From contig DASVVS010000036.1 of assembly GCA_036386455.1 (NCBI GenBank), positions 1 to 64,000 of the forward strand: DNA of 64,000 nt, given 5' to 3'. Source of the stretch: AC-37 sp036386455 (GTDB lineage: Bacteria > Actinomycetota > Thermoleophilia > Solirubrobacterales > Thermoleophilaceae). Shown one piece after another: positions 1 through 7,221 of this stretch. The notes under the pieces were generated by a model, which was given only the letters and a program-made list of their open reading frames with translations, was not told where the DNA came from and searched no databases. Within the stretch, counting starts at the first letter, position 1; each line of letters starts with the position of its first letter. Position numbers and translations under genes: made by a program.

Positions 1-726
1 GCGCCGCTGTTCTCGCTGGTGGTCGTCCCCTGGGCGCTCAGCCGGCGGCTGCGGGCGGACGCGGACGCCGAGGAGGCCCCGGAGCCCGCCGCGGGCGACG
101 AGGCCCAGTTCACGCTGGCCCGCGGGGTGGGATTCGCCGCGGCGGTGCTGCTCATCATGCTCGCCGAGCAGACCTTCCTGAACGCCGGGCCGCTGCTCGT
201 GAAGGCGACCGAGGGCGACGAGGGCGCCGCGCTGGCCGGCTTCGCGTTCAACGTCCTGCTGATCGCGCGGGCGCCGCTGCAGCTCTTCCAGTCGGTGCAG
301 ACCTCGATCCTGCCCCACCTCACGCGCGTGAGCGCGACCGGCGACCGCGCCGAGTTCAGGCGCGCGGTGGGGGTGACGCTGCGCGCCATCGCGGCGTTCG
401 CCGCCGCCGTGGCGCTCGCGATGCTCGTGGCCGGCCCGTGGTTCATGGAGCTGTTCTTCGGCGAGTCCGACGAGTACGACCGCGGCGGGCTGGTGCTGGT
501 CGCCGTGGGCATGGGCCTCTACCTCGCGGCGGCCACGCTCAACCAGGCCGCTCTCGCGCGCGGCCTGACGAAGCAGGCCGCGGCGTGCTGGGTGGGCTCG
601 GCGGCGGCGTTCGTCGTGATGCTGCTCGTGCCGGGGTTCGACTCGGCCGTGCTCCAGCTCGAGATCGCGTACGTCGCGGGTGCGCTGCTGCTCTGCGGCC
701 TGCTCTACGGGCTGTACCGGCGCTAG
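1..726 (+). CDS. Polysaccharide/lipid flippase, C-terminal part
   Basis: The reading frame is open from base 1, so the N-terminus lies outside the window; about 241 residues remain. The protein has several long hydrophobic segments separated by short charged loops, for example around bases 127-200, 245-310, 380-445 and 490-540. This pattern fits a multi-pass transporter of the MATE/MurJ/PST superfamily that moves lipid-linked glycans across the membrane. The phrase APLQLFQSVQTSILPHLTRV resembles the conserved part of Wzx-like flippases. The exact subfamily and substrate cannot be told. It ends with TAG just before a small secreted-protein gene on the same strand. Another partial flippase sits at the far end of the window. 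Confidence 0.75.
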   Translation, partial: APLFSLVVVPWALSRRLRADADAEEAPEPAAGDEAQFTLARGVGFAAAVLLIMLAEQTFLNAGPLLVKATEGDEGAALAGFAFNVLLIARAPLQLFQSVQTSILPHLTRVSATGDRAEFRRAVGVTLRAIAAFAAAVALAMLVAGPWFMELFFGESDEYDRGGLVLVAVGMGLYLAAATLNQAALARGLTKQAAACWVGSAAAFVVMLLVPGFDSAVLQLEIAYVAGALLLCGLLYGLYRR

Positions 727-749
727 TGGCGATCCGCCACAATCGCGGC

Positions 750-1310
750 GTGCAGAGGACGGCGATCCTCGTGACGGCGGCGGCCCTGCTCGCCCTGGCC
801 GCTCCGGCCGGCACACCGGCCCGCACCGTGTCGTGCGCGTCGAGTGACTCCACCACCGTGCGCGAGAACAGCGTGGCGCGCGTGTACGAGGCCGGCGACG
901 AGCTGATCGCCTGCTCGAAGCGCACCGGCCGCCACGAGACCCTGGCCGGCCCCCAGGACCAGTGGCGGGAGGTCCGCCTGCGCGGGCACTGGGCGGCGTT
1001 CGCCCACGAGTTCTGCCTCGACGCGCTCGGCGACGAGTGCGGCTGGGGCGTCGATCTCGTCCACGTGATGCGCAGGGAGACGATCGTCTTCGGCGTGGAC
1101 GGCCTGCCCGGGCGCGTCGTGCTGCGGCGCACCGGCGGGGTGGCGTGGAGCGCGGACGAGGGATCCGCCTACGCGGTCTACAGGCGCGAGGGCCGCAGGG
1201 CGCGCCGGCTCGATCGCGGTCGCGACGTGAAGGCCGCCTCGCTGCGGCTGCGGGGCTCGACGCTCGAGTGGCGGCGTGGCACGGAGCGGCGGACGGCGAC
1301 GCTGCGATGA
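750..1310 (+). CDS. Small secreted protein, function unknown
   Basis: About 186 residues. The GTG at 750 is preferred because it is followed at once by a hydrophobic signal-peptide-like segment (AILVTAAALLALAAPAG), and a GTG at 726 overlaps the preceding stop. The mature part has four cysteines (SCASS, IACSK, EFCLD, DECGW), which could form two disulfides outside the cell. No enzymatic motif or known family was recognised. The stop codon overlaps the next start (ATGA at 1307-1310), so translation of the two genes is probably coupled. Confidence 0.7.
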   Translation: MQRTAILVTAAALLALAAPAGTPARTVSCASSDSTTVRENSVARVYEAGDELIACSKRTGRHETLAGPQDQWREVRLRGHWAAFAHEFCLDALGDECGWGVDLVHVMRRETIVFGVDGLPGRVVLRRTGGVAWSADEGSAYAVYRREGRRARRLDRGRDVKAASLRLRGSTLEWRRGTERRTATLR

Positions 1311-2068
1311 GCGAGCTGCCGGTCCTCTGGCACATCGAGGTGTCGCACTACAACGAGAAGGTGCGCTGGGCGCTCGACCACAAGGGCATCGCGCACCGGC
1401 GGCGCGCGCCGATGCCGGGGGCCGCGCACATGGCGCACGCGCTGCGCCTCACGCGGCGGCTCACGTTCCCGGTGCTGGAGCTCGACGGGCAGGCGATCGG
1501 CGACTCCACGGCGATCATCGCCGAGCTGGAGCGCCTCCGCCCCGACCCGCCGCTCCTCCCGGCCGACCCGGCCGAGCGCCGCCGAGCGCTCGAGCTCGAG
1601 GAGTTCTTCGACACCGAGCTGGGGCCCCACATCCGGCGGGTCGGCTTCCAGAGCATGTTCGAGCCCCAGAACCGCGACCTCATGCTCGACGAGCTGGTGA
1701 AGGACAGCCCGCTGGTCAGGCGCGCGTTCACGGCCACCTATCCGGTCGTGAGACGGACCTTCAAGGCGCGCTACGGCGTGTATCCCGACCGGGTGCGGGC
1801 GGGGCTCGAGAAGACGCACGCGGCGCTCGAGCGGGTCGAGTCCGAGCGGGCGGGGCGCGACCACCTGGTCGGCGACTCGTTCACGGTCGCGGACCTGACG
1901 GCCGCGGCGCTGTTCGCTCCCCTGCTGCAGCCCGACGAGCTGGAGTACAAGCTGACGCTGCCGCCGGAGACCCTTCCGCTCCAGGCCGAGCTGCGCGAGC
2001 ACCCCGCCGGACGGTGGGCGCTGGACACCTACCGCCGCCACCGGGGGGTCTCGGCCGAGGTGGCTTAG
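1307..2068 (+). CDS. Glutathione S-transferase-like protein
   Basis: 253 residues with a thioredoxin-fold N-terminus (HYNEKVRWALDHKGI, residues about 13-27) and the FPVLELDGQAIGDSTAIIAE stretch that in GSTs carries the cis-proline and the Glu-Ser/Asp-Ser glutathione contact. The second half is helical and includes HLVGDSFTVADLTAAA, the N-capping box of the GST C-terminal domain. Actinobacteria usually use mycothiol rather than glutathione, so the thiol cofactor is uncertain. The residue at the usual catalytic Cys/Ser position is not obvious. It starts in a 4-base overlap with the upstream secreted protein and converges on the zinc-ribbon gene with a 4-base tail overlap. Confidence 0.85.
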   Translation: MSELPVLWHIEVSHYNEKVRWALDHKGIAHRRRAPMPGAAHMAHALRLTRRLTFPVLELDGQAIGDSTAIIAELERLRPDPPLLPADPAERRRALELEEFFDTELGPHIRRVGFQSMFEPQNRDLMLDELVKDSPLVRRAFTATYPVVRRTFKARYGVYPDRVRAGLEKTHAALERVESERAGRDHLVGDSFTVADLTAAALFAPLLQPDELEYKLTLPPETLPLQAELREHPAGRWALDTYRRHRGVSAEVA

Positions 2069-2292
2069 ATCGCGCGCAGCATGCTGCCGCCGCAGTTGCG
2101 GCACTCGACGTTCGCCGTGTCGGTCATCCGGGCGATGGTCGCGTGGTTGCCGCAGTCCGGACAGTCCGAGCGGAGCTCGAAGCGGTGCAGGCAGTAGACG
2201 CAGCGGAAGCGGCCCGGCAGGTTCGTCGGGCTGAGCCACGGCTCGCCGCACGACGGGCAGTCGGGGCGGGGGAGGGTGCGCGTCGGCTCCAT
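2065..2292 (-). CDS. Small zinc-ribbon protein (YfgJ-like)
   Basis: 75 residues with four paired-cysteine knuckles: CPSC, CVYC, CPDC and CRNC. They can form two zinc ribbons. The size and spacing resemble the YfgJ/DUF1407 zinc-ribbon family of Escherichia coli, whose role is not established. The ATG lies 23 bases beyond the rsmB stop on the same strand, so it could be the last gene of the vapB-vapC-rsmB transcript. Confidence 0.75.
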   Translation of the reverse strand: MEPTRTLPRPDCPSCGEPWLSPTNLPGRFRCVYCLHRFELRSDCPDCGNHATIARMTDTANVECRNCGGSMLRAI

Positions 2293-2315
2293 GCTGGCGT
2301 TCTTCTACACCGGAC

Positions 2316-3572
2316 TCAGCGTTTGTTAAAGCTCACCACGTAGAAGCCGTCCGTTCCATGACGGTGAGGCAGGAGCTGGACCGGCGGCTCCGCGCTCGTG
2401 CCCGGCAGGGAGTCGACCTGCTCGCGGGGGCTGATCGTGCAGGTCGAGTAGACGAGCGTGCCGCCGGGGGCGAGCTGGCCCAGGGCGGCGTCGAGGAGCT
2501 GGCCCTGGAGCTCCGCCAGCTCCTCGATCGCGGCCGGCGACTTGCGCCAGCGCGCGTCCGGGCGCGATTGCAGCGTGCCGAGGTCGGAGCAGGGCGCGTC
2601 GAGCAGGATGCGGTCGAACGGACCCCCGGCCGCGGGCTCGCGGGCGTCCTGGGTGCGCACGTCCACGATCGTCGCGCCCAGCCGTTCGGCGTTGGCGCGC
2701 AGCTCCTCGGCCCGCCGCGGGTTCAGCTCGAGCGCCACCACCTCGCCGCGGTTCTCCATCAGCGCCGCCAGGTGCGTGGTCTTCGCCCCCGGGGCGGCGG
2801 TCATGTCGAGCACGCGCTCGCCGGGGCGGGGACCGAGCGTGCGCGATACGAGCATCGACCCGCGCGACTGGGGCATCACGAGGCCGCGCGCGAACGCCTC
2901 GGAGCCGTGGGCGTCGAACGGCTCGTCCAGGATCAGCGCCTCGGGGAGGTCGTCGACGGTGCTGGTGGCGGCGCCGATCGCGGCGCGCGCCTCCTCGCGG
3001 GTGGCTCGCAGCGCGTTCACGCGGAGGGCGCTCTCGGCCGGCTCGTTGTCGCGCGCCATCAGCGCGCGCGCCTCGTCCGGGCCGAGCTGCTTCCACCACA
3101 TGCGCGCGAGCCAGTCGGGGTGCGAGTGCCTTGTCGCCGCCTCCTCCGGCGTCGACTCCGGCAGCGCCTCGACGATCGCCGCCGCCTCCCGCCCCGCTCG
3201 TCGCATTACCGCGTTGGCGAAGCCCGCGGCCCGCGGGGCAACGGCCTTCACCAGCTCGACCGTCTGGTCCACCGCGGCGCGGTCCGGCACGCCGTCGAGC
3301 CACACGATCTGGAGCACGCCGAGCCGCAGCGCGTCGCGCACGTCGGCCTGGACCTGGTCGAGCGGGCGGCTCGACAGCCGCTCCAGCACGTGGTCGAGCG
3401 TGCGCACCCGCTGGACCGCGCCGTACGCGAGCGCTTGGGCGAACGCGCGCTCGCGGGGGTCGAGCCGCGCCCGATCCGCCTCGCCGCGGAATGCGCGGTC
3501 GGCCCACGCCTCCTCGCGGAACACGCGGGCGAGGACGCGGTGGGCGACGAGGCGCGCCGGGGAGGCGCTCAT
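2316..3572 (-). CDS. rsmB: 16S rRNA m5C967 methyltransferase RsmB (Sun family)
   Basis: 418 residues. The N-terminal third is a NusB-like RNA-binding helical domain (RERAFAQALAYGAVQRVRTL). The Rossmann methyltransferase domain has motif I DMTAAPGAKTTHLAAL. Both family cysteines are present: DAPCSDLGTL (motif IV) and YSTCTIS (motif VI, catalytic nucleophile). In most relatives the motif reads DAPCSGxG, so the Asp after Ser is a small departure. The enzyme would methylate C967 of 16S rRNA. Its ATG directly abuts the vapC stop. Proximity to fmt matches the usual fmt-rsmB pairing, here separated by the toxin-antitoxin genes. Confidence 0.93.
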   Translation of the reverse strand: MSASPARLVAHRVLARVFREEAWADRAFRGEADRARLDPRERAFAQALAYGAVQRVRTLDHVLERLSSRPLDQVQADVRDALRLGVLQIVWLDGVPDRAAVDQTVELVKAVAPRAAGFANAVMRRAGREAAAIVEALPESTPEEAATRHSHPDWLARMWWKQLGPDEARALMARDNEPAESALRVNALRATREEARAAIGAATSTVDDLPEALILDEPFDAHGSEAFARGLVMPQSRGSMLVSRTLGPRPGERVLDMTAAPGAKTTHLAALMENRGEVVALELNPRRAEELRANAERLGATIVDVRTQDAREPAAGGPFDRILLDAPCSDLGTLQSRPDARWRKSPAAIEELAELQGQLLDAALGQLAPGGTLVYSTCTISPREQVDSLPGTSAEPPVQLLPHRHGTDGFYVVSFNKR

Positions 3573-3962
3573 TCAGGCGAGGACGACGTCCACACCGTCG
3601 AGGCCCGCGAAGTCACGGTCCTTCGTGATCAGCGGGAGACGGTGAGCGGCCGCGGTCGCGGCGATCAGGACATCCGCGGTGCGGAGCCGGCGTCCACGTT
3701 CTCGTCGTGACGCGGCCACCAGCCGGCCGTAGTGCGGCGCGACCTGCTCGTCCACGGGCAGCACCGCGAAGCGGCGCTCCGCGTACGCGAGCGCCGCCAG
3801 CCGCCGCGCCCGGTCGTCGTCGTCCGCCACCAAGACGCCGTGGTGCAGGCCACAGAGCGTCACGGTGGAGATCGCCGCCTCCTGGGGACGAGGCTCCAGC
3901 TCGAACTCCTCGCCGCGGGCGAGCGCGATCACGAACGACGTGTCCAGCAGGGCGCGCTTCAA
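3573..3962 (-). CDS. vapC: PIN-domain toxin (VapC family)
   Basis: 129 residues. PIN-domain acids are visible: Asp in LLDTSFVIAL near the N-terminus, Asp in RTADVLIAATA, and Asp in LITKDRDFAGL near the end. VapC toxins are usually Mg-dependent RNases cutting tRNA or rRNA. The second conserved acid normally found in a T-L-x-E-L motif is missing: here the motif reads TLCGLHHG, with Gly in place of Glu. Catalysis may therefore be weakened or altered. The gene overlaps the antitoxin by 4 bases and ends immediately before the rsmB start. Confidence 0.88.
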   Translation of the reverse strand: MKRALLDTSFVIALARGEEFELEPRPQEAAISTVTLCGLHHGVLVADDDDRARRLAALAYAERRFAVLPVDEQVAPHYGRLVAASRRERGRRLRTADVLIAATAAAHRLPLITKDRDFAGLDGVDVVLA

Positions 3963-4213
3963 GCGAACGGGTCGCCGGGCTCGTCGTCGAGCTGCCGCAG
4001 ATCCTCGGCGAGGGAGTCGTCTGGCGCGAGCACGCCCTGGAGGTCGCGCACCACCTCCTCGAACGGGACGAACGCCTGCGGGCGGTCGAGGGGGACGAGC
4101 TCCGCGACCGGGTGCCCATGCACCGTGATCCTCAGGCGCTCCCCGCCTTCGACGCGGCGCAGCAGCTCGGCGGTGTTGTTGCGCAGATCGCGCTGGGGGA
4201 CATCCGTAGCCAT
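3959..4213 (-). CDS. Phd/YefM-type antitoxin
   Basis: 84 residues. The N-terminal half matches the Phd/YefM fold (LRNNTAELLRRVEGGERLRI followed by VHGHPVAELVPL), which dimerises and binds DNA. The C-terminal part (about 35 residues) is acidic and probably wraps around the toxin. The gene precedes vapC with a 4-base overlap, the standard arrangement for a coupled toxin-antitoxin operon. A TAnnnT element (reverse strand, 4222-4227) lies 8 bases before the ATG, suggesting a leaderless transcript controlled by the surrounding operator. Confidence 0.88.
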   Translation of the reverse strand: MATDVPQRDLRNNTAELLRRVEGGERLRITVHGHPVAELVPLDRPQAFVPFEEVVRDLQGVLAPDDSLAEDLRQLDDEPGDPFA

Positions 4214-4230
4214 ATGGCTACAGCGTAGCC
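4206..4230 (-). promoter_or_regulatory. Palindromic operator and -10 of the toxin-antitoxin operon
   Basis: Three copies of a 6-base half-site lie in alternating orientation: GTAGCC 4206-4211, GGCTAC 4216-4221 and GTAGCC 4225-4230. The first two form a perfect 16-base palindrome (4206-4221) that contains the antitoxin ATG. The second and third form another inverted repeat across a putative -10 (TACGCT on the reverse strand, 4222-4227). This layout fits autorepression by the antitoxin or complex, which would block both promoter and start codon. Confidence 0.7.
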
Positions 4231-4232
4231 GA

Positions 4233-5132
4233 TCAACCCTCGAGGCGGGCGCCGTGGCCGCGCAGGTACGCGGCCGCGTCCATCGGGCGCCCGCCCGGTG
4301 GCTGGACCTCGAGCAGCTCCAGCGCGGCGTCCACGAAGCCGGCGAGCAGGCGGCCCTCGTGGGCCGACAGCTCCGAGGGCGGGGGAGGGGGCGCGTCGGT
4401 GAGCGCGGCGCGGCGCACGCCGAGGCGCTCGCCGCCGGGCAGCTCGACGTAGGTGCCGATGTGCGGGTTGAGCGCCCGCACGCGGCGCCAGGCGACGGCG
4501 GCGTCGAGCGCGGGGTCGAGGCGGCGGTCCTCGCCCGTGATCTTGGGCGCGATCGTCACGCCTGTGGCGGGTTGCTCCACGAACGGCGGGGCGGCGTCGA
4601 GCGCCTCCACGAGCAGGTCGCCGCCGAGCCGCGCGAGGCGGGGGGCGAGCGAGCCGTAGTCGTCGGCGTGCTCGATCGGCTCGACCCTCGCGAGACAGAC
4701 CGGGCCGGCGTCCATCTCCGCGACCGGGCGCATGATCGACACGCCGGTCTCCTCGTCGCCGGCATCGATCGCGCGCTCGATCGGTGCCGCGCCGCGCCAG
4801 CGCGGCAGGAGCGACGGGTGCACGTTCAGCATCGGGTGCTCCGACAGGAGCGGCTCCTTCAGGAGCGCGCCGTACGCGCAGATGCACACGGCCTCGGGGC
4901 GGGCGGCGGCGATCGCGGCGCGGGCCTCGTCGTCGTTCACGCTCTCCGGCTGGAGCACGTCGATGCCGAGCGCGCGAGCGGCCTCGGCCGCGGGCGGCGG
5001 CGAGAGCTTGCGCCCGCGGCCCCTCGGCCGGTCCGGCCGCGTGACCACGAGCGCGGGGCGATGGGGCGACTCCGCGAGCCGCTCCAGCACCGTCACGGCG
5101 AAGTCGGAGGTCCCGAGGTAGACGGTCCTCAC
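4233..5132 (-). CDS. fmt: Methionyl-tRNA formyltransferase
   Basis: 299 residues from a GTG start. The formyltransferase active site is present: NVHPSLLPRWRGAAPIERAI supplies Asn and His, and AEMDAGPV the catalytic Asp. A C-terminal OB-like domain follows (RVRALNPHIGTYVEL). The enzyme puts a formyl group from 10-formyl-THF on initiator Met-tRNA. The GTG overlaps the TGA of the upstream membrane-protein gene by 4 bases. The usual partner def is not in the window. Confidence 0.95.
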   Translation of the reverse strand: MRTVYLGTSDFAVTVLERLAESPHRPALVVTRPDRPRGRGRKLSPPPAAEAARALGIDVLQPESVNDDEARAAIAAARPEAVCICAYGALLKEPLLSEHPMLNVHPSLLPRWRGAAPIERAIDAGDEETGVSIMRPVAEMDAGPVCLARVEPIEHADDYGSLAPRLARLGGDLLVEALDAAPPFVEQPATGVTIAPKITGEDRRLDPALDAAVAWRRVRALNPHIGTYVELPGGERLGVRRAALTDAPPPPPSELSAHEGRLLAGFVDAALELLEVQPPGGRPMDAAAYLRGHGARLEG

Positions 5133-5473
5133 CGGGTCGCCAGCTCCTCGCCGACCAGGCGGACGGCCCACGCGAGCATGATCGTGCCGATGGCGAAGCT
5201 GATGGCACCGGACCAGCTGCCGAAGTGGGCCAGCGCGAGGGCTCCGAGTGCGAACAGCACGGCCTCGAGCGCCAGCCGAGCGGGATCGGCCAGCCGCCGG
5301 CGCGAGCGCGGCGCGATCCAGATACCCCACACCGCGGCAGCGGCCAGGGGGGCGGCGATGCCGAGCGCGACGTCCGCCGCGAGCGAGTCGCCGACCCAGG
5401 CTCCCCAGGCCGCGAGCACGGCCAGCAGCAGCAGCTCGGTCAGGAAGCGCATCGTGAGAACGGCGACCTTCAT
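5129..5473 (-). CDS. Small integral membrane protein, DUF2568/YrdB-like
   Basis: 114 residues, almost all hydrophobic, with four likely transmembrane segments separated by a basic loop (APRSRRRLADPARLALE). The size, the WGIWIAPRS motif and the topology fit the YrdB/DUF2568 family, whose function is unknown. It overlaps the fmt start by 4 bases and is transcribed divergently from the fakA-like gene only about 30 bases away, so both promoters must overlap in that gap. Confidence 0.75.
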   Translation of the reverse strand: MKVAVLTMRFLTELLLLAVLAAWGAWVGDSLAADVALGIAAPLAAAAVWGIWIAPRSRRRLADPARLALEAVLFALGALALAHFGSWSGAISFAIGTIMLAWAVRLVGEELATR

Positions 5474-5502
5474 GGGTTACAGACTGACGCACCCGATAGA
5501 AC

Positions 5503-7149
5503 ATGGGTATGGCAGACCCGAGCCTCGTCCGCTTCCGGCGGGCCGTCGCCAGCGCCTGCGCCGCTCTGGAGAGCCGGCGCGAGGAGGTCAACGACCTCAA
5601 CGTCTTCCCCGTGGCCGACGGCGACACCGGCGACAACATGGCCATGACGCTGCGCGCGGTGCTCGCGGAGCTCGACACGCTGGAGAGCCAGGGCGACATC
5701 GACGAGATCGGGCGCGACCAGCTCGTGTCGGCGGTCGCCCGGGCCGCGCTGCTGGGCGCACGCGGCAACAGCGGCGTGATCCTCTCCCAGATCGTGCGCG
5801 GGGCGGCGGAGGAGCTGGCCTCGCGGCCGGGCGAGCTGATCGACCCGATCCTGGTGAGCGCCGCGCTGGCGCGCGCCGCCGACGCCGCCTACGACTCGGT
5901 GCGCAACCCGGCCGAGGGCACGATGCTGTCGGCCGTGCGGGCCATGGCGCACCGGGTGGCGCAGGACCTCGCCCACATGGAGCCGCAGCGCCTCGGGCCG
6001 GGGGTGGATCCCGACGAGCAGGACCGGCTGCTCGCCGATGTGCTCCAGGGGGCGCTGGAGGCGGGCGCCGAGGCGGTGGAGCGCGGGCCCGAGCAGCTCG
6101 AGGTGCTGCGCGAGGCGGGCGTGGTGGACGCGGGCGCCTACGGGCTCACCGTGATCATGGCCGGGGTCATCGGCGCGCTGCGCGACGACGCCCCGCCCGA
6201 GCTCGAGCACCACACCGCCCCGCCGGGCGGCGTCCACCACCACGCCGACCACGCCTCGAGCCGCTTCCGCTACTGCACGAACTTCGCGGTGACCGGGTCG
6301 GGCCTCGAGTCCGCGCCGTTCGTGCGGGCGCTGGAGGAGATCGGCGACTCGGTGCTGGTCGTGGGCGACCCGCACACGCTGAAGGTGCACGTGCACACCG
6401 ACGAGCCGCAGCGCGCGATGGCGCTGTTCGAGGGGGCCGGTGAGGTCTCGCGGCTGGACGTGGCCGACATGCGCGAGCAGATCGCCGAGCGCGAGGAGCG
6501 GCTCGGCGCGGCCGACGAGCGCCCGTGCGGGGTGCTGGCGGTGGTGAACGGGCCCGGCATCCGGTCGCTCTACGAGGGGCTCGGCGCGTACGTGATCGAG
6601 GGCGGACCGACGATGAACCCCTCGACCAACGACCTGCTGGCCGGCATCCACGCGACGCCCGCCCGCGAGGTCGTGCTGCTGCCCAACAACCCGAACGTGA
6701 TCATGGCGGCGGAGCGCGCCGCGGAGCTCTCGGAGAAGCCGGTGCGCGTGGTGCCCACGCGCTCGCAGCAGGCGGGGATCCCGGCGCTCTTGGAGCTCGA
6801 CCCGGAGGGCAGCGCCGAGGAGAACGCCCGGGTGCTGGGCGGCGCGGTGGCGCGGCTGCGCACCGGCGGCGTGGCGCCGGCGGCGCGCAACGACGCCCAG
6901 GGACGGTTCGTGGCCGGCGACGCCCTCGCGTACGTGGGCGACGAGCTGGTGGACTGGGGCGACCCCGAGCGCGCGCTGAGCGCCGTGATCGCCCGGATCG
7001 CCGACGGCAGCGAGGTGCTCACCTGCCTCGCCGGCGACGGCGCGCCGCTGTCGCGGGCCACGATCGCCCGGGCCGTGCCCGACGGCGTGGAGCTCGAGCA
7101 CCACGTGGGCGGCCAGCCGGCGTGGTGGTGGCTCCTGTGCGCCGAGTAG
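5503..7149 (+). CDS. fakA: Fatty acid kinase catalytic subunit-like (FakA/YloV, DAK2 domain)
   Basis: 548 residues. The N-terminal DhaL/DAK2 ATP-binding domain carries NVFPVADGDTGDNM (residues about 32-45) and GARGNSGVILSQI. The middle domain has the zinc ligands known from staphylococcal FakA: Cys in RYCTNF (about residue 258) and two His in KVHVHTDEP (about 297). The last third resembles the DegV-like domain. FakA phosphorylates fatty acids held by a FakB protein, and the acyl-phosphate then feeds PlsX/PlsY. No fakB is present here, but plsX and acpP follow downstream as in Bacillus. A second in-frame ATG at 5509 is an equally possible start. Confidence 0.9.
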   Translation: MGMADPSLVRFRRAVASACAALESRREEVNDLNVFPVADGDTGDNMAMTLRAVLAELDTLESQGDIDEIGRDQLVSAVARAALLGARGNSGVILSQIVRGAAEELASRPGELIDPILVSAALARAADAAYDSVRNPAEGTMLSAVRAMAHRVAQDLAHMEPQRLGPGVDPDEQDRLLADVLQGALEAGAEAVERGPEQLEVLREAGVVDAGAYGLTVIMAGVIGALRDDAPPELEHHTAPPGGVHHHADHASSRFRYCTNFAVTGSGLESAPFVRALEEIGDSVLVVGDPHTLKVHVHTDEPQRAMALFEGAGEVSRLDVADMREQIAEREERLGAADERPCGVLAVVNGPGIRSLYEGLGAYVIEGGPTMNPSTNDLLAGIHATPAREVVLLPNNPNVIMAAERAAELSEKPVRVVPTRSQQAGIPALLELDPEGSAEENARVLGGAVARLRTGGVAPAARNDAQGRFVAGDALAYVGDELVDWGDPERALSAVIARIADGSEVLTCLAGDGAPLSRATIARAVPDGVELEHHVGGQPAWWWLLCAE

Positions 7150-7185
7150 CGCGCCGACGGGCCGCCCTTACGCACTGTTAAGCGT

Positions 7186-7215
7186 TTGGCGCAACGCCCC
7201 AACGGGACATACCCT
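7186..7215 (+). promoter_or_regulatory. Promoter of the secreted protein at 7222
   Basis: A -35-like TTGGCG (7186-7191), an 18-base spacer and a -10 TACCCT (7210-7215) end six bases before the ATG, predicting a transcript that begins at or very near the start codon. The upstream GTTAAGCG (7178-7185) recurs at 44739-44746. Confidence 0.55.
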
Positions 7216-7221
7216 CCGCAT

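Noticed and set aside
3732..6443. Forward 903-codon open frame
   Set aside because: It crosses the antisense of vapBC and fmt and another frame of the fakA gene. The composition is low-complexity Arg/Ala/Gly, typical of GC-rich shadow frames.
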